Assembly: GCA_947626535.1 (NCBI GenBank)
Contig: CANQSO010000004.1
Coordinates: 1-43,256 of the forward strand
Length of the DNA: 43,256 bases
Direction: 5' to 3'
From: an uncultured Bacilli bacterium
GTDB lineage: Bacteria; Bacillota_I; Bacilli_A; RF39; UBA660
How positions within the stretch are numbered: position 1 is the stretch's first letter; each line of letters opens with the position of its first letter. Positions 25,987 to 34,211 of the stretch are shown here, piece after piece. The position numbers were made by a program, and so were the translations under genes. A model generated the notes under the pieces. The model was not told the origin of the DNA. It saw nothing but the letters and a program-made list of their open reading frames with translations, and ran no database searches.

Positions 25987-26943
25987 TTAACTACTTTTTT
26001 CAATAGAGCGAATTTTTTCATAATAATTATTAATTAATTGATACCAATTTTGATAATTAACATCATACCGATGGTCAACCAAATTATAATTATCTTTTAT
26101 ATATTTTCCAACTTGAGTAGTAGTTTTTCTTGCCCCCAAATAATTTAAATGATCTCCAGCATCAACTGTGTCAGCTTTCCAATCTATATTTGCAATATTA
26201 TCAATATTTAAATCAAAATAAGATACATTATTTTTTTTAGCAAGTAATTCTATAGCATTATGCTTAGCATAAGTCCATTCAATATAACTTGGTGTACTTA
26301 CAAATAATACTTCTATTCCTCTTTTTTGGCATTCATTAATTATTTTATTTATATAAAAAACATTTTCAATGTTAATATCAAATATTTTATCAGTACTTTG
26401 CTTTTCATAATATTTATTAACAGACTTAATATTATTTCTAATTAAATATCCTTTATATTTATCACTATAGGTATATGATTTATCACTTAATAATAAATCT
26501 TTCTTAGTTAAATGTTTCCAACGATTATGATATTTAAATATTGCCAAAAAATTTTCTAATTTATTATTTAAAATTTCATTATATTTCATTTTGCGAAAAA
26601 ATAAATTACAATCTAAAACTACCATTTTAAGATTTTGATTTTTCATTGTTTTCTTTAAGAAATCCCAAGATTCAAATAATTTTTGACCTGCTGTACTTGT
26701 TACATATGAAGCTATACCATACTCATTAAAAAGTTGTAATGGTGAAATACTACTATATAGCTCTGAATCACCTAAAAATAATATATCAATTGTATTTTTA
26801 GGTTCTCCTAATATTCCATTGGCTTCTAAAGATCTTATATCATAACTTTCTAAATTATCTTTCGGTTCAAATACTAATGATAAGAAGGCTAACATTCCTC
26901 CTAATATTGCAATAAAAACTATTGGTTTAATAATATTTTTCAT
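25987..26943 (-). CDS. SGNH/DltD-like membrane-anchored protein
   Basis: A 318-residue protein with one N-terminal membrane segment and an extracytoplasmic SGNH-like domain. Visible are the GDSE motif (LFLGDSELYSSISP) as nucleophile block, LKMVVLDCNLFF, VLFVSTPS, and a C-terminal D-x-x-H-like AGDHLNYLGA. These correspond to blocks in DltD and AlgJ/AlgX-like partners of MBOAT acyltransferases. The ATG at 26943 is chosen for its strong site aaggagg; it begins 10 bp after the MBOAT stop. It is the last gene of the Dlt-like cassette and probably takes the acyl group on the outer face. Confidence 0.75.
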   Translation of the reverse strand: MKNIIKPIVFIAILGGMLAFLSLVFEPKDNLESYDIRSLEANGILGEPKNTIDILFLGDSELYSSISPLQLFNEYGIASYVTSTAGQKLFESWDFLKKTMKNQNLKMVVLDCNLFFRKMKYNEILNNKLENFLAIFKYHNRWKHLTKKDLLLSDKSYTYSDKYKGYLIRNNIKSVNKYYEKQSTDKIFDINIENVFYINKIINECQKRGIEVLFVSTPSYIEWTYAKHNAIELLAKKNNVSYFDLNIDNIANIDWKADTVDAGDHLNYLGARKTTTQVGKYIKDNYNLVDHRYDVNYQNWYQLINNYYEKIRSIEKSS

Positions 26944-26953
26944 TTTAGCCTCC

Positions 26954-28543
26954 TTAAAAATCTGCATACATTGGTTCTACGGGAATATATAATCCGCCAT
27001 AAGCTCCAAAAATAATAACATATAAAACTAAAGCATAATAAATCATCCAACGAATATATATCGGTTTTTTAGCAATTTTTTCTCTAATATTAATTCCTTT
27101 TTCTTTTATAATGCTTATAATAAAAACAATTAATAAAGTTATTCCAATTATAATTAATTCATAATTAAATAATTTTAAAGCATTTAAAGTTTTCCAATTT
27201 AAACTACTTATGTTAAATTCAGTAAAGATTTTTTTAAACATAACTAAACCAATTTTTAAACTTTGCGCCCTAAAGAAAAGTTCCCCAAAAATAACAAAAA
27301 TAGTTGTTTTAATAATTCTTATAGCTTTTATAAAAAATTGTTCAGGATTTATATGACATATTTCGTAAAAATTATTTATTGCTGGATTAAAAATATTAGC
27401 CATTAATATAAGAGCAAAATGATAAAAGCCAAAGAAAACATAATGATAAGCTGCCCCGTGCCATAAACCATTACATAACCAAACTGTACCTAAAGCAATT
27501 GTTCCAGCAACTAAAGGGCCAAAATGATTACCTATTTTCTTTCGTAAAGAATTAGTTATTTTTCTAGACATTTTGCTTAAAGAAATAGGATAAAAGATAT
27601 AGTCTTTAAACCATGTTCCTAAAGTAATATGCCATCTACTCCAAAATTCTGAAATATTTTTTGAAAAAAATGGTTGACGAAAATTCTCTGGTAATTTTAT
27701 TCCAAATATTTCACCAGTACCAATAACAATATCAATTATACCTGAAAAATCCATATATAACTGAATCGTATATAAAATGGCTCCAAGCAAAAGAATTACT
27801 CCACCATATTTGTCATAACCGTTAAAAATTAATTTAACAGGCGTATTTAATCGGTCCGCTATAACTAATTTTTTTAATAAACCATAACATATTCTTTGAA
27901 TACCAAAACACATATTATGATAAGTTATTTTCTTTCCTTCATATAAATTTTCAGCTGTATCTTCATATCTTGATATAGGTCCTTCCATAATTTGTGGGAA
28001 GAAAGCTAAAAATAAAGCTAATTTAAATAAGTTATTATCGGCTTTTATCTTACCTCGATAAACATCAACTAAATAAGAAATTGCTGAAAAAGTATAAAAA
28101 GATATACCTATAGGCGCAACTAAATTAGATAATTTAAATTTTAAATTAATCTTAAACAAAGCTAAAAGATGATTAATATTTACACCAATAAAAGCCATAT
28201 ATTTAGTTAAAGTTATCATAATCATTAAAATTAAAATACCTAAAAATAAAATGCCTTTTCTTTGTTTTAAATATTTTAACTTAATTTGTTTTTTTTCTTC
28301 TTTATCTAAATCTTTAATTTGTTCTTTTTCTTCTTTTTTATTGGCATCCAACCATATGCCAAAATGATGAATACATAATGTTGCTAATAATAAATAGACA
28401 AGTAGTTTACCACTTAAAGTATATATAAAAATATAACTAGCTATTAATAAAATAAATGGTCTTTTTTTCTTGCCAACAAGTTGATAAATTAACATTACCA
28501 ATGGCAGAAATAATATCAAGAAAGTTAATTCAAAATATTGCAT
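26954..28543 (-). CDS. MBOAT family acyltransferase (DltB-like)
   Basis: A 529-residue polytopic MBOAT protein, which moves acyl or aminoacyl groups from a cytoplasmic carrier to an outside acceptor. Conserved parts: APIGISFYTFSAISYLVDVY, FPQIMEGPISRY, FRQPFFSKNISEFWSRWHIT with its WF.DY extension, and WHGAAYHYVFFGFYH, whose first His is the family's active-site residue. It is longer than typical DltB (about 400), with a Lys/Glu-rich loop around residues 75-95, and so is nearer AlgI in size. It follows the carrier-protein gene by 2 bp. Confidence 0.92.
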   Translation of the reverse strand: MQYFELTFLILFLPLVMLIYQLVGKKKRPFILLIASYIFIYTLSGKLLVYLLLATLCIHHFGIWLDANKKEEKEQIKDLDKEEKKQIKLKYLKQRKGILFLGILILMIMITLTKYMAFIGVNINHLLALFKINLKFKLSNLVAPIGISFYTFSAISYLVDVYRGKIKADNNLFKLALFLAFFPQIMEGPISRYEDTAENLYEGKKITYHNMCFGIQRICYGLLKKLVIADRLNTPVKLIFNGYDKYGGVILLLGAILYTIQLYMDFSGIIDIVIGTGEIFGIKLPENFRQPFFSKNISEFWSRWHITLGTWFKDYIFYPISLSKMSRKITNSLRKKIGNHFGPLVAGTIALGTVWLCNGLWHGAAYHYVFFGFYHFALILMANIFNPAINNFYEICHINPEQFFIKAIRIIKTTIFVIFGELFFRAQSLKIGLVMFKKIFTEFNISSLNWKTLNALKLFNYELIIIGITLLIVFIISIIKEKGINIREKIAKKPIYIRWMIYYALVLYVIIFGAYGGLYIPVEPMYADF

Positions 28544-28545
28544 TT

Positions 28546-28779
28546 TTAATCTTCCTCTTGTAATTTTTCAATTAATTTTAACATATTATCTACAGAATTA
28601 AAATTAGCTGGAATAATTTCAACAGTTGGAATGACTATATCAAATTCATCTTCTAATTCAGCAACTAAAGATAAAATTGATAATGAATCTAAATAATGTT
28701 CATCAATTAAAGTATTAAGATTTTCATAATCAACCCCAGGTTTAATATTCTCTAATATTTCTAATAAATCGTTTCTCAT
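28546..28779 (-). CDS. acyl/peptidyl carrier protein (DltC-like)
   Basis: A 77-residue acidic carrier protein with the phosphopantetheine site HYLDSLSILSLVAELEDEF (Ser at about residue 33). Size and helical layout match DltC and ACP. The start codon overlaps the stop of the decarboxylase (ATGA) and the gene is 2 bp from the MBOAT gene, so it is the dedicated carrier of this cassette rather than the fatty-acid ACP. The acpS gene at 31590-31946 may be its modifying enzyme. Confidence 0.92.
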   Translation of the reverse strand: MRNDLLEILENIKPGVDYENLNTLIDEHYLDSLSILSLVAELEDEFDIVIPTVEIIPANFNSVDNMLKLIEKLQEED

Positions 28780-29936
28780 AATTTTACCTCTCCTTCATAA
28801 TTGGGACAATTAATTTTATAACTATTAATGGTATCCCTTACTAATATTTTTTTATCACTTATTAATACAACTTTAGGCATATCTCTACTTAAAAATAAGG
28901 CAATACCTTCTGTTATTGAATAAGCTCCAACATTTTTAAAAATAAAAACGTCATCAATCTTTAATTTTGGTACTTCTAATTGTTTTACCAAAATATCATT
29001 TGTTGTACATAGTGAACCACATAAGTTTACTATTTCTTTATTTTTTTCTTTATTATTAATTATTTCATAATCTGGTATTTTCATAGCCATTGTTTGACCA
29101 TAGTATACTAAATGGTTTATTCCACCATCTAAGATTGCATATTTTTCTTTTTTATTTTCTTTTAAATCAATTACCTTTGTACAATAATAGCCACAACTAG
29201 CTACTAAACTTCGACCAATTTCTAAAATAATTTTTTTATCAGAAAAATATTTATTTAAAATGTCATTAACTTCTTTTAAAAAATTTACTTCATCAAATTC
29301 TTCTTTAAAATAATATATTGGCAACCCAGGACCATATTCTAATTCTGATAAAGTAATATGATAATTATTTTCTATCTTTAAAAATAATTCTTGTAAGTAT
29401 AAACATTCTTTTTCAATTCTTTTTAAGGAATGCTTTTGAGTTCCAGAAAAATATTCAATTCCAATAATATTTAAATATGAATTCTTTTCTTCAAAAATTT
29501 TATCTAATTTGCTTTCATCAATTCCAAATTGATTGCCACTTGTTATTCTAATTAAAATATCAATATTGTTTTGATAAGTATTACTTAGTTCATTTAATAA
29601 TTTAAATTGTTCATATGATTCAATAGTATATCTACCAATCTTTTTTTGACTTTTAAAAATATTATCAAATTCAAGTTTATTTTTATTAACACCTGATAAA
29701 ACTAATTTAGAAGAATCTATCTTTAATTTATCACAAATTTGATATTCACCATATGAACATACTTCAACTCGTTCTATATCATTAATTATTTCTTTAATAA
29801 CAAATGAATTAGCTTTAATAGCATAACAAATATCCATTTTTTTAAAAATTGATTTTAAATATTTAATTCGTTCTTTTATAATATTACAATCATAAATAAA
29901 AAGTGGCGTATTATACTTTTGAATAAGTTCTTGCAT
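28776..29936 (-). CDS. PLP-dependent fold-III decarboxylase (LysA/BtrK-like)
   Basis: A 386-residue enzyme of the diaminopimelate/ornithine decarboxylase fold-III family. The PLP Lys is Lys41 in CYAIKAN; other family blocks are VCSYGEYQIC, IEYFSGTQKHS, the phosphate-binding EYGPGLPIYY, EIGRSLVASCG, and the C-terminal CGSLCTTNDILVKQ with FKNVGAYSIT. All expected blocks appear present. The ATG at 29936 has an ideal site aaggaggt, and the gene overlaps the adenylating ligase by 26 bp and the carrier by 4. BtrK of butirosin synthesis, a relative, decarboxylates glutamate while bound to a carrier protein, which is a direct precedent. A free-substrate decarboxylase or a racemase cannot be excluded. 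Confidence 0.85.
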   Translation of the reverse strand: MQELIQKYNTPLFIYDCNIIKERIKYLKSIFKKMDICYAIKANSFVIKEIINDIERVEVCSYGEYQICDKLKIDSSKLVLSGVNKNKLEFDNIFKSQKKIGRYTIESYEQFKLLNELSNTYQNNIDILIRITSGNQFGIDESKLDKIFEEKNSYLNIIGIEYFSGTQKHSLKRIEKECLYLQELFLKIENNYHITLSELEYGPGLPIYYFKEEFDEVNFLKEVNDILNKYFSDKKIILEIGRSLVASCGYYCTKVIDLKENKKEKYAILDGGINHLVYYGQTMAMKIPDYEIINNKEKNKEIVNLCGSLCTTNDILVKQLEVPKLKIDDVFIFKNVGAYSITEGIALFLSRDMPKVVLISDKKILVRDTINSYKINCPNYEGEVKL

Positions 29937-31461
29937 TTTTACCTCCTTCAATCATTTCCAACAAATATTTTCGATCAATTTTACCATTTTTATTTAATTT
30001 AAATTCTTCAAGTTTAACAAAGTTTGTTGGTATCATATAAGGAGGAACTTTTAATTTTAATTCATTAATTATATCCTCTTTAGTAACATCGCCTATATAA
30101 AAATTATACAGTCGCGATTTTTTTTCATAAAAAATTGTTACTGTTCTTTTAATATTTTTAATTTTAGATATTTCACGATCAATTTCCTCTAATTCAATTC
30201 GATGACCCATATATTTAATTTGAAAATCTTTTCTTCCTAAGAAAACTAAATTCCCATCTTCATCATATTTTCCTAAATCACCGGTTCGATAGATTAATTC
30301 ATGATATTTATTATTTAAAGGATTTTGAATAAATGAGGTAGCCGTTTGAGAAGGAAAATTATAATAACCAAGGGCTAGGCATGAACCACTGACACATATT
30401 TCTCCAATAGTTGTACCCCCGACCCTAGGAGATATTAGTTCATTAGTTTCCACATTAAGAAGAAATACTCTTTCATTTTTAAAAGGCTTACCAATTGGAA
30501 TATATTCATCATAAGTTTTTTGACGGTCAATAATATGATATGTACAATTACAAGTTATTTCTGTTGGTCCATAAACATTAACAAATGTTGCATCTGGTAA
30601 TTTATCCATCCACATTTTTAAATGTTTTAAAGGCATTACTTCACCACTAAAAATAATTTTATTAACAGTTTTAGGAACTTTATATTCTAAGCCATGAAAA
30701 GTTGTAATTAAGCATAACGCTGATACAGCCCATATCATCGTTGTAATATTATTAGCAACAATGTAATCTAATAAATTAGTAGGCATTGAAAAATATTTTT
30801 TTGGAACAATTACTAAAGTTGCTCCAACAAAAAAAGTTGAATAAATATCTTTAACAGATACATCAAAATCAAAAGGAGCTTGATTAGCAATAATATCTTT
30901 TTCATTAATATTAAATTCATTAGTAAAAACATTAATAAAATCAATTATTGAACGATGACCAACTACTACTCCTTTAGGAACACCAGTTGAACCTGAAGTA
31001 AAATTAATATAAACAGGGTCTAAATCTATTTTTTGTTCTTTAATCGCATTAAGTGTTTCATTATCTATTTTGCCAACTAATAAATCATCAACTAATAAAA
31101 TTGTACAATCTTCAAATATTTCTTTACATTGTTGATAATTTTCTTCATTAGTTATGACAATTTTACTTTCTAAAACATTAATAATTTGATTTATTCTACT
31201 TTTAGGAAATTCTAAATTAACTAAACTATAGCAACCACCTGCATATAAAATACCAAAGAAAGTTTCTAAAGTTTTTATTCCTTTATCCATATAAACCATT
31301 ATTGGTTCATTTATTGAAATTTGACTAATTAAATTTGTTGCTATTACTTTAGATGTTTTTAATAAATCTTGATAAGTTATTTTTTCGCCTTCCTCAATAA
31401 CGGCAATTTTTTTAGCATATTTTTCACAATTTAATTCTAAATAATCTGTAACAAACTTCAT
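29911..31461 (-). CDS. amino acid adenylating ligase (DltA-like)
   Basis: A 516-residue adenylate-forming enzyme that activates an amino acid and loads it on a carrier protein. Core motifs: YINFTSGSTGVPKGVV (P-loop), APFDFDVSVKDIY with the Asp expected to hold the alpha-amino group, NVYGPTEITC, YRTGDLGKYDEDG, FLGRKDFQIKYMGHRIELEEID, and the catalytic Lys in NKNGKIDRKYL. Size fits DltA. Where DltA has FCGEVLP this protein has FSGEVMP; the Cys there is, from memory, linked to D-alanine choice, so the substrate may differ. ATG 31461 (site ggtgag) is preferred over a GTG four codons earlier. It is the first gene of the Dlt-like cassette. Confidence 0.88.
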   Translation of the reverse strand: MKFVTDYLELNCEKYAKKIAVIEEGEKITYQDLLKTSKVIATNLISQISINEPIMVYMDKGIKTLETFFGILYAGGCYSLVNLEFPKSRINQIINVLESKIVITNEENYQQCKEIFEDCTILLVDDLLVGKIDNETLNAIKEQKIDLDPVYINFTSGSTGVPKGVVVGHRSIIDFINVFTNEFNINEKDIIANQAPFDFDVSVKDIYSTFFVGATLVIVPKKYFSMPTNLLDYIVANNITTMIWAVSALCLITTFHGLEYKVPKTVNKIIFSGEVMPLKHLKMWMDKLPDATFVNVYGPTEITCNCTYHIIDRQKTYDEYIPIGKPFKNERVFLLNVETNELISPRVGGTTIGEICVSGSCLALGYYNFPSQTATSFIQNPLNNKYHELIYRTGDLGKYDEDGNLVFLGRKDFQIKYMGHRIELEEIDREISKIKNIKRTVTIFYEKKSRLYNFYIGDVTKEDIINELKLKVPPYMIPTNFVKLEEFKLNKNGKIDRKYLLEMIEGGKNARTYSKV

Positions 31462-31492
31462 TTTACTCACCACTTATTAACTTGCTAAAAAT

Positions 31493-31521
31493 AATATAGC
31501 ACAAATATAATTTCTGTTCAA
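31493..31521 (-). promoter_or_regulatory. promoter of the Dlt-like operon
   Basis: On the minus strand TTGAAC (31516-31521), a 17-bp spacer and TATATT (31493-31498). It is divergent from the acpS promoter. Confidence 0.7.
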
Positions 31522-31539
31522 GTTTTGGCAAAAATTAAT

Positions 31540-31568
31540 TTTACATTTATTTAAGAGAATGTTAAACT
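31540..31568 (+). promoter_or_regulatory. promoter of acpS
   Basis: TTTACA (31540-31545), a 17-bp spacer and TAAACT (31563-31568), followed by the site gtggtga and the ATG at 31590. Confidence 0.6.
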
Positions 31569-31589
31569 TAAAACAAGTGGTGAATAAAA

Positions 31590-31946
31590 ATGATGAATGT
31601 AGGAATTGATTTAGTTAAAATAGAAAATATAAATAAGTTAAAAAAACTAGAAAAAGTTTTTACTAAAAATGAATTAGAATACATATCTAAGCATAATTCT
31701 TTAGAAACAATTGCTGGATTATATGCTTCTAAAGAAGCAATGCTTAAATCTTTAAAATTAGGAATTAGTTCTTATGAACTGTTAGACATTGAAGTAAGAC
31801 ATGATGAAAATAATGCTCCTTATTTAACTTTTTATGGCAATTTAAAAAAGAAAATTGTCAATGAACAACTTTCTTTTAGTCTTTCTATCTCTCATGATGG
31901 AAAATATACTATAGCAATTGTTATAAATTATAAAAATAATATTTAA
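31590..31946 (+). CDS. acpS: holo-[acyl carrier protein] synthase
   Basis: A 118-residue AcpS, which moves 4'-phosphopantetheine from CoA to the Ser of carrier proteins. Motifs: NVGIDLVKIENI (Mg-binding Asp), FTKNELEYI, AGLYASKEAMLKSL, and FSLSISHDGKYTIAIV. It is divergent from, and 128 bp away from, the Dlt-like ligase. The usual neighbour alr is absent, so it may mainly serve the carrier protein at 28546-28779, though it may also be the cell's general enzyme. Confidence 0.95.
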   Translation: MMNVGIDLVKIENINKLKKLEKVFTKNELEYISKHNSLETIAGLYASKEAMLKSLKLGISSYELLDIEVRHDENNAPYLTFYGNLKKKIVNEQLSFSLSISHDGKYTIAIVINYKNNI

Positions 31947-31954
31947 TTTTATTC

Positions 31955-33538
31955 TTACATTATTTTATTTAATGTAATATTAGATTCATTAATATTTAAG
32001 ATATAATCAATATTATTATTTAAATCACTAATATAAACATTATTTATTTTACTTTTTTTATTACTTCCACAATCTATATTTATAAGATATTTTTTATCTT
32101 TTTTCATTGCCTCATTTTTTAATTTATTATATTTATCACTATTAAATGGTACTGATTCATATATTCCTCGATTAAATAGTAAATTAAGATATCCTCTAAC
32201 ACTATTAGAACTTGTTAAAATACTATTTTCATAGTTATAATTTGATTTAATATAGTCAGCTATTAAATTATTTCTAGCCGTATAATTAAAATCAGAAACA
32301 TACTCATTTTTTTTATAAAGATAATTGTTGCAATTTAAAATAGCCATAAATATAGCAAAAATTAAAATATAAGTAGCAAAAAACTTATCATTTTTATTTT
32401 GTTTAGTAATTGTAATTATTATTAAAAATAATAAAATAATTAAAATAAAGATAACTTTTAATCTATCAAAACTATATACAGTAGCATGCTGCATTAATAA
32501 AAAATTTTCTACAATAATAAATGAAAAAAATATAATTGGATATTGATATTCCTTTAATAATATCCAAAATTTTTGACGATAATTTTTTAAAAGCAATATC
32601 GTAATTAATAAAATACTTATTAAGAATATCAAATATTTATATGATAAAATATATCCTTTGAATAAATCATAAAAACTAGCTATTTTTAAAACTGTATTTC
32701 TAGCAAAGAAGCGATTATACATTGCCTTAATAACAACAGAAAATTCAATATTTAAAAGATAATGGCCAATAAATAGAAATAAGGAAATTATAGTAAGAAT
32801 TCCTACTATCACAGACTCTTTAAAACAATTTAAATTTATTTTTTTATTTTTCTGATAATTTTTAATAAACAGTAAAATCATAAAAGCCCCATTACTTATA
32901 AATCCAGTCCATTCAACATAAGGCAAAATTAAACATAAAATATAAAACAATATCTTATTTTTTCTATTTTGATCATAATTTAAAAAAGTAAGAAAATGTC
33001 CCAATAATAAAACTTGCATAATTGAATGAATCCAATAAATAACACCTTGAGAATGCATAACTTCCATTTGAAACAAATAAATTAAAGAAGTTAAAATAAT
33101 TATAAAATTTTTAGATAAATATTTTGAAAATAATTTAATCATTAATTTAATTGTTAAGAATAATGATAATATTAAAATTATACTATTAAATACATATAAA
33201 CTATATTCATTAATTGGTAAAGAAAATAATTTTATAAACAAATAGGGACATACAAATCCAACAGCTGAAAATGATGTGTAGTAATAATTACCTTTAGAAT
33301 CTTTAACTGTTGCTCCCCAAGATATATTTTTATCTTCTTCATTTCCTAGTGAAACAATCGGCAAAAATTTATGAATACTTAAAGGTGTCTCATCATATGC
33401 TTTGATAGTTAATAAAGTGTGATATGTAGCATCGTTATTTTTATAAGATTTGTTTTCTTTTGGAATTCTTAATAATATTCCAATTCCTATTAAAAGCACA
33501 ACTAAAATATAAATGAAATTTTTTTTAATAAACTGCAT
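31955..33538 (-). CDS. GT-C-like polytopic membrane glycosyltransferase
   Basis: A 527-residue protein with 11-13 predicted spans and a hydrophilic C-terminal tail. After the first span an outer loop contains NDATYH and a Tyr-rich stretch, as in GT-C enzymes that use polyprenyl-phosphate sugars and carry an acidic catalytic residue there. I cannot place it in a named family. It is the last gene of the leftward operon and follows the SMR-like pair by 9 bp, which supports a transferase acting after flipping. Converges on acpS. Confidence 0.55.
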   Translation of the reverse strand: MQFIKKNFIYILVVLLIGIGILLRIPKENKSYKNNDATYHTLLTIKAYDETPLSIHKFLPIVSLGNEEDKNISWGATVKDSKGNYYYTSFSAVGFVCPYLFIKLFSLPINEYSLYVFNSIILILSLFLTIKLMIKLFSKYLSKNFIIILTSLIYLFQMEVMHSQGVIYWIHSIMQVLLLGHFLTFLNYDQNRKNKILFYILCLILPYVEWTGFISNGAFMILLFIKNYQKNKKINLNCFKESVIVGILTIISLFLFIGHYLLNIEFSVVIKAMYNRFFARNTVLKIASFYDLFKGYILSYKYLIFLISILLITILLLKNYRQKFWILLKEYQYPIIFFSFIIVENFLLMQHATVYSFDRLKVIFILIILLFLIIITITKQNKNDKFFATYILIFAIFMAILNCNNYLYKKNEYVSDFNYTARNNLIADYIKSNYNYENSILTSSNSVRGYLNLLFNRGIYESVPFNSDKYNKLKNEAMKKDKKYLINIDCGSNKKSKINNVYISDLNNNIDYILNINESNITLNKIM

Positions 33539-33547
33539 AACTTCCTC

Positions 33548-33877
33548 CTATATTGCTAAAATAATTACGCCGGTAATAATAATAAATACACCAACTATTT
33601 TTTTTAAACTTATTTTTTCCTTTAAAAATTGATAAGAAATAATTAAAGTCCAAATATAAGTTATTGAAGTCATAGGTAAAACAAGAGAATAATCTAAATA
33701 TTTTAATAAATAAATATTTAATACTGCTGATAATAAATATAAGAAGCCTCCTAAATAAAGATTATAATTTTTAATAAGGTCTAATATTTTTTCACTCTTT
33801 GAAGCCTTTTTTAGAAAAAATGAAGCTATCGCACCAATTAAAGTCATTACAATTAGTAGTAGATAGTATTTAATCAT
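33548..33877 (-). CDS. SMR/EamA-type half transporter, subunit 2
   Basis: A 109-residue four-span protein of the EmrE/ArnE-like fold: LLIVMTLIGAIASFFLKKAS, then SLVLPMTSITYIWTLI and GVFIIITGVIIL. ATG 33877 follows GGAGGTGG and overlaps the stop of the preceding half gene, so both halves are made together. ArnE/ArnF pairs flip a polyprenyl-phosphate aminosugar; the neighbouring GT2 and GT-C genes suit the same job here. Confidence 0.8.
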   Translation of the reverse strand: MIKYYLLLIVMTLIGAIASFFLKKASKSEKILDLIKNYNLYLGGFLYLLSAVLNIYLLKYLDYSLVLPMTSITYIWTLIISYQFLKEKISLKKIVGVFIIITGVIILAI

Positions 33878-34211
33878 TATCTCCACCTCCAATTAAAATG
33901 ACACCAATAATAATAATTATAATACCTATAAAATCATACCAAAATATTTGTTCTTTTAAAATTAAAGATGCTAAAATAATTGTAAAAATATAATTAGCAC
34001 TTAACATTGGTTGTAAAACCGATAAACTTCCAAATTTATATGCATAAAGCATTAATAAAGCCCCTATTCCATACAAACCAAAACCAATTATTAAATACAA
34101 AATATTATTATCAACTGATAATTTCCAAAACAATTGTCCTAAACATACACAAAAAGAAGATAATAACATTATTATTATTCCTTTTTTATTTTTTCTTAAT
34201 GATTCAATCAT
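33870..34211 (-). CDS. SMR/EamA-type half transporter, subunit 1
   Basis: A 113-residue four-span protein: IIMLLSSFCVCLGQLFWKLS, FGSLSVLQPMLSANYIFTII, GIIIIIIGVILIGG. The ATG at 34211 overlaps the stop of the GT-C gene before it (ATGATTGA) with site aaagag. With 33548-33877 it forms a presumed heterodimer with opposite topologies. Confidence 0.8.
   Translation of the reverse strand: MIESLRKNKKGIIIMLLSSFCVCLGQLFWKLSVDNNILYLIIGFGLYGIGALLMLYAYKFGSLSVLQPMLSANYIFTIILASLILKEQIFWYDFIGIIIIIIGVILIGGGDND

Noticed and set aside
28776-29936. Alanine racemase supplying D-Ala for a normal Dlt system
   Set aside because: The Gly-rich loop, E-x-GR block and C-terminal Cys/Asp block are those of the decarboxylase branch of fold III, not of alanine racemase.
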